Position numbers and translations under genes: made by a program | DNA from: UBA4655 sp964585575 | GTDB lineage: Bacteria > Planctomycetota > Planctomycetia > Pirellulales > UBA1268 | Assembly: GCA_964585575.1 (NCBI GenBank) | Contig: CAZPEM010000139.1 | Location: 1 to 8,455, forward strand | Reading direction: 5' to 3' | DNA length: 8,455 nt | Shown: positions 1-6,191 of the stretch, piece by piece | Numbering within the stretch: the stretch's first letter is position 1 | How the letters are laid out: every line of letters starts with the position of its first letter | The notes under the pieces: model-generated | Told to the model about the DNA's origin: nothing | The model's input: only the letters and a program-made list of their open reading frames with translations | Database searches by the model: none

Positions 1-276
1 GTCCGCCTCGGTGGAATCGAGCGCGTCGTAAAGATCGGGCAATTGTGACCCGCGGCCCATGACCTCGATCGCATCCGCACACTGCAGATGGCTTTCGACG
101 AATCGGCAGTTGGCTGCATGAAAAAACAACGGGACAACTTCCGAACAATTCAAGACGCCGCTCTCGAGCGAATCGAGGAGGCCGAGCACGATCAGCGCGA
201 ACACTTCGGGTCGTTTGGCCGACATGCCAGACGTCGCGCCGAGAAGTTCTTCAAGATCGATCGGAGGATGTTTCAT
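1..276 (-). CDS. Second gene of two-gene module, immunity/antitoxin candidate (3' end outside window)
   Basis: The frame runs 92 codons from ATG at 276-274 to the window edge with no stop, so the protein is C-terminally incomplete here. It begins MKHPPIDLEELL and is leucine-rich and acidic, probably all-helical (ALIVLGLLDSLESG, then LNCSEVVPLFF, and LPDLYDALDSTE). There is no signal peptide or membrane segment. Its ATG overlaps the stop of the upstream 89-residue gene as ATGA (276-273), so the two are almost certainly co-translated. The helical pattern (a conserved 'lxxLGLLdSLesG' helix followed by a second helix) reminds me loosely of the small DUF3969-type proteins found beside polymorphic toxins. 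That is only a resemblance. Given its position as the downstream partner of a short basic protein, an immunity or antitoxin role is an inference. Confidence 0.6.
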   Translation of the reverse strand, partial: MKHPPIDLEELLGATSGMSAKRPEVFALIVLGLLDSLESGVLNCSEVVPLFFHAANCRFVESHLQCADAIEVMGRGSQLPDLYDALDSTEAD

Positions 277-542
277 GTCTCGTTCTCGAATCGTTGATTC
301 AGCGATTCCGCTGGAAAGAATTTGACGCCCGCGACTGCACCGGACTCGTGCTCGAAATAGTGTATCTCACCGTTCGAGCCTCCCTTGAGCACCTTGCGCC
401 ATCTTCCGGGCCTCAATTCACGCAGGTGCTTCAGCAGCGGTTCATTGTGAACTCTTAATTTGACCGGAGAAAACCGGTCTGGGAGCCAGTCCGCCGGCAC
501 CGACCCAGATGCACGAACGTTTCCGAAGAGATGCAATGGCAT
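273..542 (-). CDS. Small basic protein, candidate toxin of a two-gene module
   Basis: 89 residues from ATG at 542-540 (a TTG two codons upstream at 548 is possible but lies inside the likely untranscribed region). The second half looks like a compact folded domain: VHNEPLLKHLRELRPGRW, then RKVLKGG, then EIHYFEHESG, then AGVKFFP. The alternating basic/aromatic beta-like pattern ('GRWxKVxKxG...IHYFxxxSGxVxxVKF') recalls C-terminal tips of RHS/CDI-type polymorphic toxins, but I cannot name a family and see no certain catalytic set. The gene has its own strong promoter ending at its start codon, so it seems to be expressed as a stand-alone protein and not as the tip of a large toxin; a stop at 570-572 closes the frame upstream. 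It overlaps the next gene by ATGA. A toxin role is inference. Confidence 0.55.
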   Translation of the reverse strand: MPLHLFGNVRASGSVPADWLPDRFSPVKLRVHNEPLLKHLRELRPGRWRKVLKGGSNGEIHYFEHESGAVAGVKFFPAESLNQRFENET

Positions 543-549
543 GCACAAG

Positions 550-578
550 ACAATACATATGTACAGTACTTATGTCAA
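550..578 (-). promoter_or_regulatory. Near-consensus sigma-70-type promoter with palindrome, probably leaderless
   Basis: On the minus strand, TTGACA (578-573), a 17-bp spacer, then TATTGT (555-550). The ATG at 542 begins 8 bases after the -10 box, where transcription should start, so the mRNA is probably leaderless. The spacer is filled by a palindrome at 555-575 with 10-bp arms (ACATAaGTAC / GTACaTATGT) that differ at one pair around a single central base. A protein bound there would cover both promoter boxes, so repression, perhaps by the module's own product, is likely. The stretch is AT-rich against its GC-rich surroundings. Confidence 0.65.
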
Positions 579-608
579 TGCATGACCATCGCCGGCTCCT
601 GCCTTTCC

Positions 609-1484
609 TCACCGCTGCCGGGCGAGGAGTTCGACGAGTTGGGCGAGGATTTCGGCGCGGTCCTTGCCGGAGAGGCCGAGGGCAAGCTGGGCGAGGAGCA
701 GGCCGTAGGTGACGCCGAGGTTCGAGCGGCTCCCCTCGATCTCGTAGGCGAGATACCGCTCCTGCGAGGCGAGCTTTGCGAGGGCCGGCGAGAGCTGGCG
801 GTCGCCGACATCCCCGATCGCGTCGAGGATCGGATAGATCGCGGGCGTGAGCACGTGCATGCCGAAGAAGCAGAGGTAGTGTCCGGCCCGCAGGCCCGGC
901 ACGATCAGCTCCTGCTCGGCCTGCGTCGGCGTCGGCTTCTCGACGACGGTGTCGATCTCGTAGAGCCCCTTCCGCTGCGGCACGAGCCTGCCGCCGACGG
1001 TGCCGAAGTAGGGGAGCATGTTCTCGCGGGTCGGCTGCACGGCCGAGACGGCGCAGTCCTCCGCCTCGGCCACCTCGACGAGTTGCCGCGCGCAGCGCAC
1101 GACCTGCCCATCGGGGCGAACGACGCCATCGGCCCCGCCATCGGCAGGCCGCGTGCTCACGTAGAGGTGATCCCCCACGAGGTGCAGAAACGGCTCGTCG
1201 CCGACGAACTCGCGGGCCATCTTCACGGCGTTGCCGTAGCCGAGCGGCTCGGGCTGCGGGATGAGCGCGAGCTTCGACGGGGCGTTGCCCGCGGCCGCGC
1301 GGAAGGCCGCCTCGTCGCCGGGCCTCACGACCACGGCCACCTCATGCGCCCCGGCGGCCACGGCCTCCTCGACGATGATCTCGATCGCCGTCTTCGTCAC
1401 GCCATCCCGGTCCACGAGCCGCTGCAAAGGCAGCCTCGCCTCGTCCCGTCCGGCGGCGGTGATGACGGCCCGTTTGAGTCTCAT
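609..1484 (-). CDS. GalU-like nucleotidyltransferase (UTP-glucose-1-phosphate uridylyltransferase family)
   Basis: 291 residues, the usual size for bacterial GalU. It should transfer a nucleotide to a sugar-1-phosphate in the cytoplasm, giving UDP-glucose or a similar activated sugar for surface polysaccharide. Visible family marks: RAVITAAG at the N-terminus (residues 5-12), QPEPLGYGNAV (77-87), LVGDHLY with the metal-binding Asp (D105), YFGTVGG (159-165), VEKPTP (181-186) and AGHYLCFFGMHVLTP (200-214). The first nucleotide-binding loop is odd: the usual G-x-G-T-R...P-K signature is reduced to AGRDEARLPLQRLVDRDG, so activity or substrate may differ. Its ATG overlaps the stop of the upstream ATPase (ATGA, 1484-1481), so it is translated from the same message. 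Family assignment is firm; the exact substrate is not. Confidence 0.85.
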   Translation of the reverse strand: MRLKRAVITAAGRDEARLPLQRLVDRDGVTKTAIEIIVEEAVAAGAHEVAVVVRPGDEAAFRAAAGNAPSKLALIPQPEPLGYGNAVKMAREFVGDEPFLHLVGDHLYVSTRPADGGADGVVRPDGQVVRCARQLVEVAEAEDCAVSAVQPTRENMLPYFGTVGGRLVPQRKGLYEIDTVVEKPTPTQAEQELIVPGLRAGHYLCFFGMHVLTPAIYPILDAIGDVGDRQLSPALAKLASQERYLAYEIEGSRSNLGVTYGLLLAQLALGLSGKDRAEILAQLVELLARQR

Positions 1485-2824
1485 GGAATGTCCCTCAGGC
1501 GAAGCAGTCTATCGAGGCAGGGCACCGCATACAGCGGAATGTTCAGGAGCCCGTCGTCGAGCCGCAGGTTTCGCAGGCTCGCCCGTACGGCCGCGTGCGG
1601 ATCGAACTGCCGGCGGTAGTGTGCCAGGCTCTTGCTGCGGGCGTTGACGCCGGCCTTCACCTCGAGCGGAACCACGCCGCCGGCTTCGACGAGGAAGTCG
1701 ATCTCCGTGCCCGTGCTCTCGTTCCGCCAGTAATACAGCCGGCCGTCCTGTTCGCCGGTCGTGCGAGAGGCAAGCTGCTGGGCGACGAACTGCTCGGTGA
1801 TCGCCCCCTTGAACTCCTCGAAAACATCGTTGCCGTGAAGGATCGTCTCCGGGGCGAGATTCGCGGCGGCGGCCAGGAGTCCGACGTCCAGTGCAAACAG
1901 CTTGAAGAGCCGACGATTGCAGTAGCCGGCCAGGGGCAGCTTCGGCACGCTCACGGCGAACGATCGATGCACCAATCCCGCCTGCTCCAGCCAGAGCAAC
2001 GCGTCTTCGTAGTCGCGAGCCCTCGCCCCGCCCCGCACCGCCGAAAACAGAAACCGCCTGTTCTCCCTGGCGAGCTGTTGCGGGATCGAGTCCCAGAGCA
2101 TGACGAGCCTTGGAACGAGGCTCGACGGCGCGTGCTTCGCGAAGTCGAGCCGGTAGGCGGCCACGATGTCGCCCTGGATCCGTCGCACCGCCGCGAAGTC
2201 ACGGCGTTCGGCAAACGCCTTCACCGCCTCGGGCATTCCCCCCACGAACAGGTATTCGCGAAGGGCCGCGGTGAGCTCCGCATGCAACGCTTCCGGCAGC
2301 GGCGCAACCTCGTCGATCGCGTCGAGTCGCTCGCGAAATCCGCTGCGGCCAGTGCCATCGAGAAACTCATGGATCGTGAGCGGATGGAGCGTGTGCAGTT
2401 CCACCTTGCCGGCCGGAAACGAAGCTGCCTTCGCGAGCTCCACGCCGAGCAGGGAGCCGGCCGCCGCGACGTGCACCTGTGGCGCCTGTTCGCAGAAATA
2501 CTTGAGGCTCGTGATCGCCCTCGGGCAGGCCTGCACCTCGTCGAAAAGCAGGAGGGCACGGCCGGCAAGCACGTCCGCCGGATCGAACCGGGCAACAAGG
2601 GCCAGATCGGCCATGAGCCGCTTCGGGTCCAAATCCCCTTCGAACACGCGGGCGAGCGCCGGCTGGGCCTCGAAGTTCAGTTCGCAGACGGAGGCGTAGG
2701 CCGTCGTGCCAAACCGCCGCAGGAGAAACGTCTTGCCGGTCTGGCGAGCTCCCTTCAGGAGCAGCGGCTTCCGGCCCGGCCGAGCCTTCCATGCCGTCAA
2801 AACACGTTCGAAATCCCGGTTCAT
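1481..2824 (-). CDS. AAA ATPase with DUF4143 C-terminal domain
   Basis: 447 residues from ATG at 2824 (a TTG six codons upstream is less likely). N-terminal P-loop ATPase of the AAA_14 type: Walker A GARQTGKT (residues 25-32), Walker B LLLFDE (91-96), sensor-like AAAGSLLG (120-127) and the family mark LREYLFVGGMPEAV (188-201). The C-terminal DUF4143 region carries YYWRNES...GTEIDFLVE (364-380) and PLEVKAG (386-392), with D376, E388 and K390 in the order seen in PD-(D/E)XK nuclease folds. Such proteins are widespread in bacteria and archaea, often many paralogues per genome, with no settled role; DNA-related or defence roles have been suggested. It heads an operon with the galU-like gene through an ATGA overlap, an unusual partner. 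Complete and apparently intact. Confidence 0.92.
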   Translation of the reverse strand: MNRDFERVLTAWKARPGRKPLLLKGARQTGKTFLLRRFGTTAYASVCELNFEAQPALARVFEGDLDPKRLMADLALVARFDPADVLAGRALLLFDEVQACPRAITSLKYFCEQAPQVHVAAAGSLLGVELAKAASFPAGKVELHTLHPLTIHEFLDGTGRSGFRERLDAIDEVAPLPEALHAELTAALREYLFVGGMPEAVKAFAERRDFAAVRRIQGDIVAAYRLDFAKHAPSSLVPRLVMLWDSIPQQLARENRRFLFSAVRGGARARDYEDALLWLEQAGLVHRSFAVSVPKLPLAGYCNRRLFKLFALDVGLLAAAANLAPETILHGNDVFEEFKGAITEQFVAQQLASRTTGEQDGRLYYWRNESTGTEIDFLVEAGGVVPLEVKAGVNARSKSLAHYRRQFDPHAAVRASLRNLRLDDGLLNIPLYAVPCLDRLLRLRDIP

Positions 2825-2863
2825 GGCTATAGATGATATCAATAACAGCCAAGCAGCACACGA

Positions 2864-2877
2864 AGTTCCTAGGAACT
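2864..2877. promoter_or_regulatory. Perfect 14-bp palindrome in divergent intergenic region, operator candidate
   Basis: AGTTCCTAGGAACT is its own reverse complement. One base pair further out mismatches, then two more pairs match, so the site can be read as 2861-2880. It lies between the divergent ATPase (start 2824) and nucleotidyltransferase (start 2951) genes, where a repressor could control either side. I see no convincing -35/-10 pair on either strand here, so the regulatory role is inferred from position and symmetry. Confidence 0.45.
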
Positions 2878-2950
2878 CCGGTCATTGGGGCCGCCTTGCG
2901 TCCAGCAACCGGCTCGTTTCCCGTCAAACTGCCAGGGGTAGACTTCCGTC

Positions 2951-3289
2951 ATGGAGCCGACCCCGACCCTCCCCAAACCGCGGACGCCGTTCGAGGAGCG
3001 GTATCTGACGCTGGCGAGGGAGATCTGCCTGGAAACGATTCCCGACAAGCGGTTTGAAATCTTCCTGTTCGGTTCGCGGGCCCGCGGGCATGCCGACCAC
3101 GCGAGCGACGTCGATATCGGCATCCTGGGGCCGGAGCCCGCCGGCGAGCTCGTGGGGCGGCTTTGGTCGCGGCTCGACGCGTCGGACGTTCCCTGGCGGT
3201 GCCAGGTCGTTGATTTCGCGACGGTGACCGACGCCGACTTCCGGCGGCATGCCTTCGAGGGGCGAGAGATATGGCGAGCGGCGAGCTAG
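2951..3289 (+). CDS. mntA: MntA-type minimal nucleotidyltransferase (antitoxin of HepT-MntA pair)
   Basis: 112 residues. The central motif is FLFGSRARGHADHASDVDIGI: G41-S42, ten residues, then D53-x-D55, which fits the GSX10DXD signature of the MNT superfamily. A third carboxylate follows at D88 (CQVVDFA). In characterised HepT-MntA (type VII) systems the nucleotidyltransferase adds AMP to a tyrosine of the HEPN toxin and so neutralises it; the full set of catalytic residues suggests this one is active. The next gene, a HEPN protein, starts 19 bases before this stop. No strong ribosome-binding site is visible before the ATG. The pair is the only plus-strand unit here and stands apart from the sugar-nucleotide genes. 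Confidence 0.85.
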   Translation: MEPTPTLPKPRTPFEERYLTLAREICLETIPDKRFEIFLFGSRARGHADHASDVDIGILGPEPAGELVGRLWSRLDASDVPWRCQVVDFATVTDADFRRHAFEGREIWRAAS

Positions 3290-3675
3290 GCCGGCAAAAC
3301 ATCCACCGGGCGATTGCGGGCTTTGCCGCGGCACTTGCGATCGATCGGAAGCTGTTTCCCGACGAGGTGCGTGACGTCGTTGAGAGCGGGTGCATCCAGA
3401 AGTTCGAGTACTGTGCGGAGCTGTTCTGGAAGCACGTTCGCAGCCGACTCATCGAGGAGGGAATCGACGTGGCGAACAGCCCGAGGGGCGTGATCAAGGC
3501 CGCGCTCTCCCGCGGCTGGATCGTCGAAGACGAGTATGCCTCGGCCGTTGCGATCTTCGACGACCGCAACCGCTGCAGCCATGTCTATCGGGAGTCGATG
3601 GTTGCGGAGATCCTCGCGAGATTGCCCAGGCACCTCGCAATCATGCAGCAGGTGACCGCCCGCTGCGACGGCTGA
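3271..3675 (+). CDS. hepT: HepT-like HEPN protein (HI0074-type nucleotidyltransferase partner)
   Basis: 134 residues, all-helical pattern typical of the HI0074/HepT group. The HEPN active-site motif RX4HXY is present as R99-NRCS-H104-V-Y106 in DDRNRCSHVYRE; the arginine and histidine are the expected RNase residues and the tyrosine is the residue AMPylated by the partner in studied HepT-MntA systems. Other family features are FEYCAELFWKHVRSRL (residues 46-60) and PRGVIKAAL (71-79). Its ATG lies inside the end of mntA (19-bp overlap), with an AGGGG stretch upstream, so the two are translated together. It most likely acts as a toxin RNase held in check by MntA; the target is unknown. Confidence 0.85.
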   Translation: MASGELGRQNIHRAIAGFAAALAIDRKLFPDEVRDVVESGCIQKFEYCAELFWKHVRSRLIEEGIDVANSPRGVIKAALSRGWIVEDEYASAVAIFDDRNRCSHVYRESMVAEILARLPRHLAIMQQVTARCDG

Positions 3676-3713
3676 TGGCGGGATGTCCTGCGTGATCTTT
3701 CAGCTTCAGGCAG

Positions 3714-4877
3714 TCATTTCTCCGCCGTGAGCGCCTGCAAATACGCGTGATAGGCATAGACACGGTCCCGCTTTCGGCCGCTGGTTTCGCGGAGAACGTT
3801 GATTTCGACGAGCAACCGGATCGCCTTTTGCGCGGTCGGCGCGGTTGCCCGAAGGAGACGCATCGCCCGCGGAGCGGTCACGACCGGGTGCGAAGGAAGC
3901 AGGTCGAGCAACTGGATCGCAGCCACGATGGCGCGGGGATGCGAGGTCAGCCTGCGTCGGTCTTTTGCCGTCAGAACAAAGATCTTTTGGGCGACACCGA
4001 CGGCGTCCTCCGCGGCTTCACGCACACACTCGAGGTAGAACTCCGTCCAGCCCTCCCAGTCGCCATTCGTGCGGACGGCGGAAAGCCGGTCGTAATACTC
4101 GCTTTGGCGCCGCTTGAATGAATGGCTCAAGTACAGAAGCGGAGACCGCAACACCCCCCAATGCTCCAAGAGGAGCGTGATGAGAAGCCGTCCGATTCTT
4201 CCGTTGCCGTCGAGGAATGGATGGATCGTCTCGAACTGAACATGTGCCAGCCCCGCCTTGATGAGCGGCGGAAGCGGGTCGTTTCCGTGGATCCAGCGGT
4301 CGAGCGCCGCGAGCGCCTCGGGCACGGCATCGGCCGGGGGCGGCACGAATCGAGCGTTGCCGGGCCGAGTTCCGCCGACCCAGTTCTGGCTGGTGCGGAT
4401 CAGGCCCGGCTGTTTGTCGCCGCCACGGCGGCTGCCTGCGGCCTTCATGAGCCTCCGGTGAGCCTCGCACAACAGCCGGCTGCTGAGCGGCAGTCCATTG
4501 GCACTCGCGATCTCGCGCCGCGCGTAGGTGAGTGCATCGACGTAGTTGCAGACCTCTTCGACATCATGCAGCCTCTCGGCCCGCTCGGTCGCTTCGAACT
4601 CGACGACATCCCGCAGTGTGGCCTCGGTCCCCTCGATCTGTGAGGTCAAAACGGCCTCCTTGCGAACGAACCCGTAGAGAAACCAGTCCATGCTGGGTAC
4701 CAGGCTCGCCGCCACCTCCAACCTCGAGATAGCCGCCATCGCTTCCGAGCAGGCGGCATCGACGGGGCCATCGAGAAGGAGCGGGGGCCGCCCCGGGGGA
4801 AGGGCGGATGGCACAAACGCCCGCACGGTTTCGCCCGCCACGGTGAAGACGCGATAGGTTCCCGTCGACCGCGGCAT
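3714..4877 (-). CDS. Fic-family AMP transferase with N-terminal inhibitory helix and winged-helix C-terminus
   Basis: 387 residues. The Fic core motif HPFLDGNGRIGR (residues 219-230) matches the HPFx(D/E)GNGRxxR consensus in full, so catalytic transfer of AMP to hydroxyl side chains of target proteins is expected. The N-terminal half contains LTSQIEGTEA (77-86), which fits the (S/T)xxxE(G/N) autoinhibitory motif of class II Fic proteins: T78...E82-G83 would block ATP binding in cis. The last 80 residues (from about 310) read as a winged-helix domain (PRAIVAAIQLLDLL, then APTAQKAIRLLVEINVL, then a basic wing GRKRDRVYAYH), suggesting DNA binding. The start follows an AGGA ten bases upstream. 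It has its own promoter and inverted repeat, so it may control itself. Intact; the protein target is unknown. Confidence 0.92.
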   Translation of the reverse strand: MPRSTGTYRVFTVAGETVRAFVPSALPPGRPPLLLDGPVDAACSEAMAAISRLEVAASLVPSMDWFLYGFVRKEAVLTSQIEGTEATLRDVVEFEATERAERLHDVEEVCNYVDALTYARREIASANGLPLSSRLLCEAHRRLMKAAGSRRGGDKQPGLIRTSQNWVGGTRPGNARFVPPPADAVPEALAALDRWIHGNDPLPPLIKAGLAHVQFETIHPFLDGNGRIGRLLITLLLEHWGVLRSPLLYLSHSFKRRQSEYYDRLSAVRTNGDWEGWTEFYLECVREAAEDAVGVAQKIFVLTAKDRRRLTSHPRAIVAAIQLLDLLPSHPVVTAPRAMRLLRATAPTAQKAIRLLVEINVLRETSGRKRDRVYAYHAYLQALTAEK

Positions 4878-4879
4878 AA

Positions 4880-4926
4880 AGAAACGATCCTTTCTTAGTA
4901 ATTCATGCTAAGAAGCGATCGTTTCT
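4880..4926. promoter_or_regulatory. Large inverted repeat upstream of fic, operator candidate
   Basis: Two 19-bp arms (4880-4898 and 4908-4926) around a 9-bp spacer, matching at 17 of 19 positions. The outer part is AGAAACGATC and the inner part TTCTTAG. One arm covers the fic promoter spacer; the other lies in the transcribed leader and contains the AGGA ribosome-binding site. A dimeric DNA-binding protein is the simplest reader. In RNA, a transcript reading through from rmlD could also fold here and hide the AGGA. Confidence 0.6.
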
Positions 4927-4933
4927 CAGTCAA
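4905..4933 (-). promoter_or_regulatory. fic promoter candidate
   Basis: TTGACT (4933-4928), 17-bp spacer, TAGCAT (4910-4905). The -35 box overlaps the rmlD stop codon (TGA at 4932-4930). Transcription would start near 4898, leaving a leader of about 20 bases. Both boxes overlap or abut the inverted repeat. Confidence 0.5.
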
Positions 4934-5844
4934 ACGAGGGCCGCGACGACGGCGGCGACGCCCTCTTCCCATGGCGGCAGTTCGATGCCGAGGGCGGCAC
5001 GAAGCTTGGCGGTGGAGAGCCGGGAGTTGGCGGGCCGCTTGGCGGCGGTGGGGTAGACCGAGGTCGGAATCGCCCGCACTGCTTCGGGGCCGGTCTTGAG
5101 CGGGAGCCCGCGCCGGCGGGCCTCGGCGAGCACGAACCTCGCAAACCGGCACCAGGTCGTTTCGCCGCGAGCCACGAGGTGATAGAGCCCCGAGGGAATC
5201 GCCGTCTCGGGCCGCTGGCAGCGGTCGATCGCCAGGGCCGTCATGTCGGCGAGCAAGGCCGCGCCGGTCGGCGCTCCCCACTGGTCGTCGATGACGTCGA
5301 GCGACTCCCGTTCCTGGGCAAGCCTCAGCATCGTGCGGATGAAGTTGTGGCCGTGGGCGGCGTAGACCCAGCTTGTCCTAAAAACGAGATAGCGGCCGGC
5401 CGTGGCGGCGGCCTGCTCCCCCTCGAGCTTCGTGAGCCCATACACGCCGAGCGGCTTTGGCTCGTCGGTCTCCTCGTACCAGCCCTCTTTCGTGCCGTCG
5501 AAGACCCCTGTTTTCGTGCCGTCGAAGACATAATCGGTCGAGTAGTGCACGAAGAGGGCGCCCAGGCTCCTCGCCTCCTCGGCGACGGCGGCCACCGCCT
5601 CGGCGTTGATGCGGCGGCAGAGCTCCGGCTCCGATTCGGCCCGATCGACGGCGGTGTAGGCGGCCGCGTTGACGATCACGTCGGGCGACTCGCGGCGAAC
5701 GAGTGCCCGGAGTTCATCGAGCCGCTCGAAATCAAGCTCCGGCCGGTCAATCGCGACGAGGCGAGCCGAAGCGAGCGACCGCTGCAGTTCCCGCCCCACC
5801 TGCCCGTCCTTGCCGAGCAACAGGATCTTCGGAGAGGTGGTCAT
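4930..5844 (-). CDS. rmlD: dTDP-4-dehydrorhamnose reductase (RmlD/RfbD family) with 8-residue tandem duplication
   Basis: 304 residues. Last step of dTDP-L-rhamnose synthesis: NAD(P)H-dependent reduction of dTDP-4-keto-L-rhamnose in the cytoplasm. The cofactor loop is G11-KD-G14-QV-G17; DVIVNAAAYTAVDRAE (55-70), HYSTDYVFDG (100-109), the catalytic Y135-GLT-K139 and RPANSRL (270-276) are all present. Residues 106-113 (VFDGTKTG) and 114-121 (VFDGTKEG) are a tandem repeat that most family members lack, placed beside the active site. The ATG overlaps the stop of the mazF-like gene (ATGA, 5844-5841), so translation depends on the TA genes. No rmlA, rmlB or rmlC is in the window. Broken copies of this gene lie at 7041-7226 and 8387-8455. 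Confidence 0.93.
   Translation of the reverse strand: MTTSPKILLLGKDGQVGRELQRSLASARLVAIDRPELDFERLDELRALVRRESPDVIVNAAAYTAVDRAESEPELCRRINAEAVAAVAEEARSLGALFVHYSTDYVFDGTKTGVFDGTKEGWYEETDEPKPLGVYGLTKLEGEQAAATAGRYLVFRTSWVYAAHGHNFIRTMLRLAQERESLDVIDDQWGAPTGAALLADMTALAIDRCQRPETAIPSGLYHLVARGETTWCRFARFVLAEARRRGLPLKTGPEAVRAIPTSVYPTAAKRPANSRLSTAKLRAALGIELPPWEEGVAAVVAALV
5488..5529 (-). repeat. 24-bp-period tandem duplication inside rmlD
   Basis: An identical 18-base unit (starting tttcgtgccgtcg on the plus strand) occurs at 5488-5505 and 5512-5529. The period of 24 bp is eight codons, so the reading frame is kept. Confidence 0.9.
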
Positions 5845-6191
5845 CGGTGCCCCAACCCCAGCGCTACCAAAAGGCCTGAATCGACCTTTCGCATCGTGTC
5901 ATCGTTCAGTCGGCCAATCACCCGCAAAATCCGTTGCTTTCGTACCGTCGCAATATTGCGGCATTTGATGATCGATGGTCCGCGTAAGCCTGAACCAAAG
6001 CCTTCTGAAGAGCCTGGGTCGATCAGGATCGTCGTGTCATCCCGTTCCTGCAGAATGTGGCCGGTAACCATAGCAAGGATCGTATTTGCTGATGACTCAT
6101 CATCAGCCTGCACGACTACTGCCGGGCGAATTTTCCCGCCCGCAATGTCTTGAAATGGAAAATCAGCAAGGACGACGTCGCCGCGCCTCAT
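5841..6191 (-). CDS. PemK/MazF-like endoribonuclease toxin
   Basis: 116 residues from ATG at 6191 (a TTG two codons earlier is possible). The N-terminus RRGDVVLADFPFQD, then GGKIRPAVVVQ (residues 18-28) with the conserved R22, and the later GPSIIKC (71-77) with S73 are the usual MazF marks, so a sequence-specific single-strand RNA cleavage activity is expected. It starts inside the stop of the preceding antitoxin gene (ATGA, 6191-6188) and ends inside the start of rmlD (ATGA, 5844-5841). A toxin coupled on both sides, with a rhamnose gene downstream, is unusual. The protein looks complete and undamaged. Which RNA it cuts cannot be told from sequence. Confidence 0.87.
   Translation of the reverse strand: MRRGDVVLADFPFQDIAGGKIRPAVVVQADDESSANTILAMVTGHILQERDDTTILIDPGSSEGFGSGLRGPSIIKCRNIATVRKQRILRVIGRLNDDTMRKVDSGLLVALGLGHR

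Noticed and set aside
88..297. 69-codon plus-strand frame at the left edge
   Set aside because: It lies opposite the ATGA-coupled minus-strand pair, which has a promoter; the plus frame has no ribosome-binding site or known pattern.
531..1619. Open frame of 362 codons on the plus strand antisense to the galU-like gene
   Set aside because: Composition is the mirror of GC-rich minus-strand codons (runs of Arg, Gly, Leu, Asp), it has no recognisable domain, and the minus-strand frame is a clear GalU-family enzyme.
1595..2836. Open frame of 413 codons on the plus strand antisense to the DUF4143 ATPase
   Set aside because: Shadow frame: the minus strand encodes Walker A, Walker B and DUF4143 motifs, while the plus frame shows no domain pattern.
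2825..2863. Promoter for the DUF4143 ATPase (TTGGCT...TATAGC)
   Set aside because: Spacer is only 15 bp and the alternatives match the -10 consensus poorly.
3676..3713. Bidirectional terminator between convergent hepT and fic
   Set aside because: Only a 4-bp stem (CCTG/CAGG) with a long loop and no T-run on either side.
4880..4926. Rho-independent terminator of rmlD
   Set aside because: The stem is long but not GC-rich at its base, the following TTTCTTT is part of the arm, and the element overlaps a good fic promoter, so an operator reading is simpler; a dual role cannot be excluded.
5179..6153. Open frame of 324 codons on the plus strand across rmlD and mazF
   Set aside because: Antisense to two well-supported minus-strand genes, with low-complexity Arg/Gly-rich translation.
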